This document shows positions 59,433 through 64,000 of a stretch of DNA of 64,000 nucleotides, piece after piece. This DNA is from GCA-020352575 sp964600365. Lineage in GTDB: Bacteria > Actinomycetota > Acidimicrobiia > Spongiisociales > JAENVV01. The stretch spans positions 1 through 64,000 of the forward strand of contig CAZRJG010000002.1 of NCBI GenBank assembly GCA_964600365.1, written 5' to 3'. Numbering within the stretch: the stretch's first letter is position 1; each line of letters begins with the position of its first letter. The translations under genes were made by a program, and so were the position numbers. Under the pieces are notes generated by a model. The model had not been told where the DNA came from. It ran no database searches and saw nothing but the letters and a program-made list of their open reading frames with translations.

Positions 59433-60980
59433 ATGGTACGTCGGGTCGTCACTGGGGAACGGGTCCGGACCGCCGCCGGCGTGCTCGGGGACGCGGTCCT
59501 CATCGACGGCGGGATGGTCGCAGCCGTCGGCCGCCGAGAGGACTTCTTCGTCCGGGGACTCGAGGAGCTGGCGTACCCCGGAGCGACCATCGTGCCCGGG
59601 CTCGCCGATGCACACTTCCACCCCACTGGCTGGGCGACTGCCGTCCATCGGCTCACCCTCCACGATGCCCGGACGATCGAGGACGTGGTCACTGCGGTTG
59701 CGAACTGGTCGGATGCGATGGAGCCCGGAACGCCCCTCGTCGCGACCCGCCTCGACGACCAACGCCTCGAGGAGCGTCGGCTTCCCTCTCGGATGGACCT
59801 CGACGCGATCGGCCGTCCCGTGCTCCTCTACCGGGTGTGCGGGCACGTGGCGGTCGCGAACACGGTGGCGCTCGAGGCCGCCGGTGTCGGGCCCGCGACG
59901 CTCGACCCCCCGGGCGGCTCCCTGGACCGCGATCCGTTCGGCCACCCGAACGGCATCCTCAGGGAGACGGCGATCGGCATCGTCTCCTCGGTCGTGGGGG
60001 GGCGTGGCGACGGCCTCCCTCCCGCGGCCGTCATCTCGGCACTCGGCTCGCTGCACGAGGTGGGCCTCACACGGCTCGGGGCAATGGTCGCCTACGGAGC
60101 CGACCCGTCGTGCGGTGGGCCCTCCGAGTTGGGCTCGCTCCTCGCCGCAGCCCCTGACTCCCCCGTCGAGATCGATGTGTTCGTGATCGCCGACGATCCC
60201 GATCACCTCACCGATGCCGCCCACCGGATCGACTCCACGCCAGGACCGATCCGGTTCGCAGGCGTGAAGATGTTCTCGGACGGAAGCTTTGGTGGGCACA
60301 CCGCAGCGCTCCGAGCGCCGTACGACGACGTCGGCACCGCCGGAGCGATGCGCCTCCCCACCGCGCATCGCGAGCTGGCCCAACGCGCACTCGACCTCGG
60401 TGGGCGGGTGGCGATCCACGCCATCGGCGACCGCGCGGTTGGTCGCGTCCTCGACGAATTCGAACGGCTGGCCTACGCCGGTGTGGACGGCCGAAGGCTC
60501 CGCGTCGAGCACGCCTCCCTCATCGGCGACGCCGACCGGGAACGCTTCGCCGAGATCGGTGCGATCGCATCGATGCAGCCCGCGTTCCTCCCCTCTGACG
60601 GACCATGGCTCCCCACTCGCCTCGGTGACCGCATGCGTGATGTCTTCGCCCATCGGTCAGCACTCGACGCCGGGATCACCGTTGCCGGGGGATCCGATTG
60701 CCCCGTTGAGCAGCCCTCCCCCCTGTGGGGCATGGCCGCAGCCCGGGATCGAAAGGGCATCTCCCCTGCCGAGGAGGTGTCACCCGAGGCCGCCCTGGCG
60801 ATGTTCACCGACGGCGTGGCTGCGGCGCTCGGGGAGGAGCAACCCCTCACACCCGGAAGCCCCGCCCACCTCACCGTCCTCGCAGACGACCCGGTCGAAG
60901 GTCCCGCCGGGGAACTACCCACGATGGGTGTCGAGTCCGTGTGGGTCAGGGGGCGTGAGGCGTGGCGCGCCGGAGGCTGA
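59433..60980 (+). CDS. YtcJ-like metal-dependent amidohydrolase
   Basis: A 515-residue amidohydrolase of the YtcJ/N-substituted-formamide-deformylase group. It has the metal site DAHFHPTG (HxH, about residue 57), RFAGVKMFSDGSFGG (Lys), GGRVAIHAIGDRAVGRVLDEF, EHASLI, and GGSDCPVE (catalytic Asp). The substrate is unknown. The last 35 bp overlap the convergent znuB gene. Confidence 0.85.
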   Translation: MVRRVVTGERVRTAAGVLGDAVLIDGGMVAAVGRREDFFVRGLEELAYPGATIVPGLADAHFHPTGWATAVHRLTLHDARTIEDVVTAVANWSDAMEPGTPLVATRLDDQRLEERRLPSRMDLDAIGRPVLLYRVCGHVAVANTVALEAAGVGPATLDPPGGSLDRDPFGHPNGILRETAIGIVSSVVGGRGDGLPPAAVISALGSLHEVGLTRLGAMVAYGADPSCGGPSELGSLLAAAPDSPVEIDVFVIADDPDHLTDAAHRIDSTPGPIRFAGVKMFSDGSFGGHTAALRAPYDDVGTAGAMRLPTAHRELAQRALDLGGRVAIHAIGDRAVGRVLDEFERLAYAGVDGRRLRVEHASLIGDADRERFAEIGAIASMQPAFLPSDGPWLPTRLGDRMRDVFAHRSALDAGITVAGGSDCPVEQPSPLWGMAAARDRKGISPAEEVSPEAALAMFTDGVAAALGEEQPLTPGSPAHLTVLADDPVEGPAGELPTMGVESVWVRGREAWRAGG

Positions 60981-61785
60981 ACCGCCGGGCGATGAGCACA
61001 GCGAAGAACGCCAGCACGGGGATGATCGCGACGGTTGCCGACGCTGCCGTGCCGAGGTGGTAGCTCAGCAGGAGTCCCACGACCACCGACGCCACCCCGA
61101 TGAGGGACGCCACGAGCATCGTCACCGGCACCGTCCTGGCCACCAGCGCGGCGGTTGCCGCCGGACCGATGAGCAGGCCGAACACGAGGAGCGTCCCCAC
61201 CGTCCGGAATGAGCCGACGATCGCAAGGGTGATGAGTCCCAGGAGCACGAAGTGCGAGAGCGCAGGACGCATCCCGAGCATGGAGGCCTTCTGCTCGTTG
61301 AACGACAGGACGAGGAACGGGCGGTAGAAGACCTGCGAGACGATCGCCACGACCCCGACCACGACCGTGAGGGTGACGAGGTCGCCCCGCGTCACACCGA
61401 GGGCGTCACCGAAGAGGATGGTCGTGAGGCTCCCAGCGAAGGAATCCATCCTCGAGACGAGGATGACGCCGAGGGCGAGCATGCCCACGAAGAGGAGTCC
61501 GATGCCGGTGTCCTCGCTGAACGAGGCCAGTCGATGGACGAGTCCGATGCCCGCCACCACCACGACGGCTGCGAGCGCAGCGCCGACGAGGGGTGGGATG
61601 TCGAGCAGGATGGCGAGGGCGATGCCGGGGATGACACCGTGGACGAGGGCATCGCCGAAGAAGCTCATCCCCCGCAGCACCACCCACGTGCCGACCACAG
61701 CTGCGGCAATGGCTGCAAGCGATCCGGCGAGGAGGGCGCGCTGCTGGAACGCGAACTCGAACGGCTCGAGCAACCAGTCCATCAT
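60946..61785 (-). CDS. znuB: Zinc ABC transporter permease
   Basis: A 279-residue ABC-3 family membrane protein with about eight hydrophobic segments. It has VVLRGMSFFGDALVHGVIPG (about residue 35), LRGMSF and LLFGDALGVTRGD-like blocks, and a later GLLLSYHLGTAAS. The ATG overlaps the znuA stop (ATGA). With ZnuA and the divergently encoded ZnuC it forms the zinc importer. The metal is inferred from the ZnuA acid/His loop and the Zur-type regulator. Confidence 0.9.
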   Translation of the reverse strand: MMDWLLEPFEFAFQQRALLAGSLAAIAAAVVGTWVVLRGMSFFGDALVHGVIPGIALAILLDIPPLVGAALAAVVVVAGIGLVHRLASFSEDTGIGLLFVGMLALGVILVSRMDSFAGSLTTILFGDALGVTRGDLVTLTVVVGVVAIVSQVFYRPFLVLSFNEQKASMLGMRPALSHFVLLGLITLAIVGSFRTVGTLLVFGLLIGPAATAALVARTVPVTMLVASLIGVASVVVGLLLSYHLGTAASATVAIIPVLAFFAVLIARRFSLRRATPHAP

Positions 61786-62711
61786 CCTGCCCCGAGGGCG
61801 TCAGCGATGCGCCGGGCGTTCTCGAGCAGGAATCCCTCGATGGTGTCGGTTGGGGCGTTCCCGTCCGGTCCCGCGGTGACCAGTCGCACCACGGAGACCT
61901 CGCCGTCGAACTCGGCGGCGAGCGCCTCGGCGACCGTCGTGGAAGCGGACGTATCGATGAAGATCGCCCGAATCCCCTCCGCTTCGATCCGCCCAGCAAG
62001 CGCCGCCAGCTCCTGGGAGCTCGGGGCTGCATCGGTCGAGCCGCCGGGGATCACGACACCGACCACCTCGAAGCCGAACCGGTCGGCGAAGTACCCGAAG
62101 GAGTCGTGGTTCGACACCAGCCGCCGATCCTCGACCCCGTCGAGCAGGTCGACCATCTCTGCGGCGAGAGCGTCCATCCGATCAGCGTACGCCGCGGCCG
62201 CTTCGACCGCGCCCACGTCGCCGAAGCGTGCGTCCATCTCCACGGCGAGGGCCCGGGCGACGAGGCCGATCCGCACCGGATCGAGCCAGACATGGGGATC
62301 CTCGTCGGCGTGGTCCTCATCGGCGAGGTCCTCGTCTTCGTGGTCACCGAACGGAAGCGGATCGGCAGCCTCGCCGGCCACGAAGACGGGGATTCCGTCG
62401 GTCCCGGCGGCATCGACGGTATCGGCGAGACCCTCCTCGAGGCCGAGGCCGTTCACCACGATGAGGTCCGCACGGCGGAGATCGGCTGCCTGGGCGGCCG
62501 AGGGGACGAAGTCGTGGGGGTCCACGCCTGCGGGGAGGAGTACCTCCACGCGGAGTCGGTCGGAGGGGTCCAGGGCATCCACGACCTCGGCCCACACCGA
62601 CGTGGAGACCACGACGAGCGGGCGATCGTCATCGGACGATCCATCGCTACACGCGGCGAGCACGAGCGAGAAGGCAAGCATGAGCACGGTTGACCGTTGG
62701 AGCCAGGGCAT
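61782..62711 (-). CDS. znuA: Zinc-binding lipoprotein of the ABC transporter
   Basis: A 309-residue cluster A-I metal-binding protein. It has a lipoprotein signal (LMLAFSLVLAACSDGS, lipobox Cys at about residue 21) and metal ligands in GVDPHDFVPSA, DPHVWLDPVRI and SNHDSFGYFAD, with the final Asp in IFIDTSAST. The Asp/Glu/His-rich loop before the second His (GDHEDEDLADEDHADED) favours Zn over Mn. The start is ATG 62711; a TATAAT on the minus strand (62747-62742) is a consensus -10. Confidence 0.9.
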   Translation of the reverse strand: MPWLQRSTVLMLAFSLVLAACSDGSSDDDRPLVVVSTSVWAEVVDALDPSDRLRVEVLLPAGVDPHDFVPSAAQAADLRRADLIVVNGLGLEEGLADTVDAAGTDGIPVFVAGEAADPLPFGDHEDEDLADEDHADEDPHVWLDPVRIGLVARALAVEMDARFGDVGAVEAAAAYADRMDALAAEMVDLLDGVEDRRLVSNHDSFGYFADRFGFEVVGVVIPGGSTDAAPSSQELAALAGRIEAEGIRAIFIDTSASTTVAEALAAEFDGEVSVVRLVTAGPDGNAPTDTIEGFLLENARRIADALGAG

Positions 62712-62731
62712 GTCGAGAACACCATGTTGGG

Positions 62732-62749
62732 AATGATTATCATTATACT
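62732..62749. promoter_or_regulatory. Zur/Fur box overlapping divergent znuA and zur promoters
   Basis: AATGATTATCATT (62732-62744) is a perfect palindrome and the Fur-family core. It overlaps the znuA -10 TATAAT (minus, 62747-62742) and the zur -10 TATACT (plus, 62744-62749, ending 6 nt before the GTG at 62756). One bound dimer would block both operons. Confidence 0.75.
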
Positions 62750-62755
62750 GTGCTC

Positions 62756-63199
62756 GTGGGATTGGATGAATCGACCGACCTCCAGGTACGCACCCGGCTC
62801 GGGGAGCGCGGTGCGCGGCTGACGGCGACCCGCCGCGCCGTCCTCTATGCGCTCCTCGAGCGTCCGGGCCCATCCCCCGTTGCAGAGCTCGACGGCGACC
62901 TCCCGGACATCCCCCTCTCCTCCCTCTACCGATCCCTCAGCGTCCTCACCGAGGCGGGGATCATCGTCTCGCTGCCCGGGGGCGAGGGCGTCTCCCTCTA
63001 CGAGCCCGCCGAATGGCTCTCCGGGCACCACCACCACTTTGTGTGCCGCGTCTGTGGCACAGTGCAGGACGTGGACGTGGACGTCGATGTGGAGGAGGCC
63101 CTCGAACGGGTCTCGGCATCCGCGGCGCGACGCGGGTTCAGGGTGGAGGACCACCGACTCGCCCTCGAAGGGCGCTGCGCGGGGTGCGTCGATGCCTGA
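62756..63199 (+). CDS. zur: Fur-family regulator, probably Zur
   Basis: A 147-residue Fur-family repressor: winged helix with LTATRRAVLYALLERPG and IPLSSLYRSLSVLTEAG (about residues 20-65), the metal-site HHHHFVCRVCG (about 88-98), and a C-terminal CAGC. A DVDVDVDVEEA repeat occurs in the dimer region. GTG 62756 is chosen because TATACT ends 6 nt before it. Neighbouring znu genes and the shared operator argue for zinc rather than iron. Confidence 0.82.
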   Translation: MGLDESTDLQVRTRLGERGARLTATRRAVLYALLERPGPSPVAELDGDLPDIPLSSLYRSLSVLTEAGIIVSLPGGEGVSLYEPAEWLSGHHHHFVCRVCGTVQDVDVDVDVEEALERVSASAARRGFRVEDHRLALEGRCAGCVDA

Positions 63200-63986
63200 A
63201 ATCGTCGCCACCGACATCGTGGTCCTCCGCGACGGGAGGACCGCCGTCGACACCTCATCGTTCACCATCCCCGACGGCATGATCACCGCCGTCATCGGGC
63301 CGAATGGCTCCGGCAAGTCCACGATCCTCCATGTCATCGGTGGGCTGCTCGAACCGGCATCCGGAACCCTCACAGTGGGAGGTTTCCCTCCCCACCAGGT
63401 GCGCGAGCGGGTGTCCTACGTCCTCCAGACCACGCAGGTGAACGACGCAATGCCGCTCACCGTCGGCGAGACGGTGCTCATGGCTCGGTTCTCAGGCAAA
63501 TCATGGCTCGGGCGCATCACCGCGGCGGATCGGAACGCCGCGGCGGAGGCCATCGAGCGACTCGACCTCGGGGACATCGCGGGACGGCACCTCGCCGAGC
63601 TCTCCGGTGGCCAGCGACAGCGCACCTTCGTCGCCCAGGGCCTCGCCCAGGACCACGACGTCCTGCTGCTCGATGAGCCTCTCACCGCACTCGATGCCCC
63701 CTCCGCCCAGGTGATCGATGACGTCGTCCACGCCGAGCAGGCCTCCGGCCGCACCATCGTGCTCACGACCCACGACCTCGGCGAGGCATCAGCCGCAGAC
63801 CACGTCATCCTGCTCGCGGGGCAGGTGATCGCCAGCGGCGCGCCCGGCGATGTGCTCACGCCGGCCAACCTCGAGCAGGCCTACCGGTCGGGGCATCCGC
63901 ACTCACACGAACACGGCGGGAACTTCTTGGACGACCCTGCCCACGTGACCGATGGGCGCCACGCACATCGGACGATGGAAGGCTGA
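63192..63986 (+). CDS. znuC: Zinc ABC transporter ATP-binding protein
   Basis: A 264-residue ABC ATPase with Walker A IGPNGSGKST (about residue 35), Q-loop VLQTTQVNDAMPLTVGE, signature LSGGQRQR, Walker B LLLDEPLTALD and switch TTHDLGEA. The His-rich C-terminal tail (HPHSHEHGG, then HRTMEG) suits a metal transporter. The ATG overlaps zur by 8 bp, so repressor and ATPase are made together. Confidence 0.9.
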   Translation: MPEIVATDIVVLRDGRTAVDTSSFTIPDGMITAVIGPNGSGKSTILHVIGGLLEPASGTLTVGGFPPHQVRERVSYVLQTTQVNDAMPLTVGETVLMARFSGKSWLGRITAADRNAAAEAIERLDLGDIAGRHLAELSGGQRQRTFVAQGLAQDHDVLLLDEPLTALDAPSAQVIDDVVHAEQASGRTIVLTTHDLGEASAADHVILLAGQVIASGAPGDVLTPANLEQAYRSGHPHSHEHGGNFLDDPAHVTDGRHAHRTMEG

Positions 63987-64000
63987 GGGGACGTTCCGCA

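Overview
The window is high-GC bacterial DNA with dense, mostly ordinary housekeeping gene content. A WhiB regulator, an OmpR-type GlnR-like regulator, a eukaryotic-type glutamine synthetase beside a type I enzyme, an LCP cell-wall ligase, a deazaflavin (F420)-type nitroreductase and an 11-nt direct-repeat PHO box all point to an actinobacterium. The general style resembles Acidimicrobiia, but that placement is inference. A run of ten Ns (10406-10415) inside pstB shows that this is a draft or metagenome scaffold.

Layout. 1-0.8 kb: end of an SPFH/Band 7 gene. 1.0-7.0 kb (minus): F420-type nitroreductase and an amino-acid ABC transporter (aapJQMP order) with unusually long permeases. 7.2-14.3 kb (minus): complete phosphate operon pstS-pstC-pstA-pstB-phoU-phoP-phoR behind a PHO box. 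14.4-18.7 kb: amidohydrolase, alpha/beta esterase, guaB, TetR regulator. 18.8-26.6 kb (plus): purA-purD, two YbjQ proteins, a Kef-type antiporter, an AlkX/YcaQ-like glycosylase, purB. 26.6-34.7 kb: LCP protein, Nudix hydrolase, hyuA-hyuB, an Nfu-type protein, two membrane-anchored unknowns, RarD. 34.7-37.9 kb: divergent glnII and glnA with a GlnR-like gene overlapping glnA. 37.9-43.1 kb: cysteine-synthase-like enzyme, ErpA, Mrp, a decayed response regulator, M23 peptidase, metallo-beta-lactamase-fold protein, FxsA. 43.2-46.3 kb: selA-selB. 46.3-49.3 kb: whiB, a DUF4242 protein, a BTAD/TPR regulator and an unknown. 49.39-51.53 kb: a small decayed element integrated in a proline tRNA gene. 51.6-58.4 kb: CNNM/CorC protein, orphan receiver, purF-purM, lnt-like gene, IMPase. 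58.4-64 kb: unknown acidic protein, YtcJ-like amidohydrolase, and a divergent zinc-uptake locus znuB-znuA / zur-znuC.

How the genes work together. Three nutrient systems appear with their regulators and visible operators: phosphate (Pst with PhoU/PhoP/PhoR), nitrogen (two glutamine synthetases with a GlnR-like protein and an 11-nt-phased box), and zinc (ZnuABC with Zur, one operator covering both promoters). Purine synthesis is spread over purA-purD, purB, purF-purM and guaB. SelA and SelB imply selenocysteine decoding, but no selC tRNA or selenoprotein was seen here.

The strongest genome-style signals are two. First, at least 16 genes have a TAnnnT hexamer ending 6-8 nt before the start codon, which implies leaderless transcripts. 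Second, four convergent gene pairs interlock their stop codons in a shared YTAG tetramer. The only clear mobile DNA is the roughly 2.1 kb element at tRNA-Pro. All calls rest on reading the sequence; no database search was possible.
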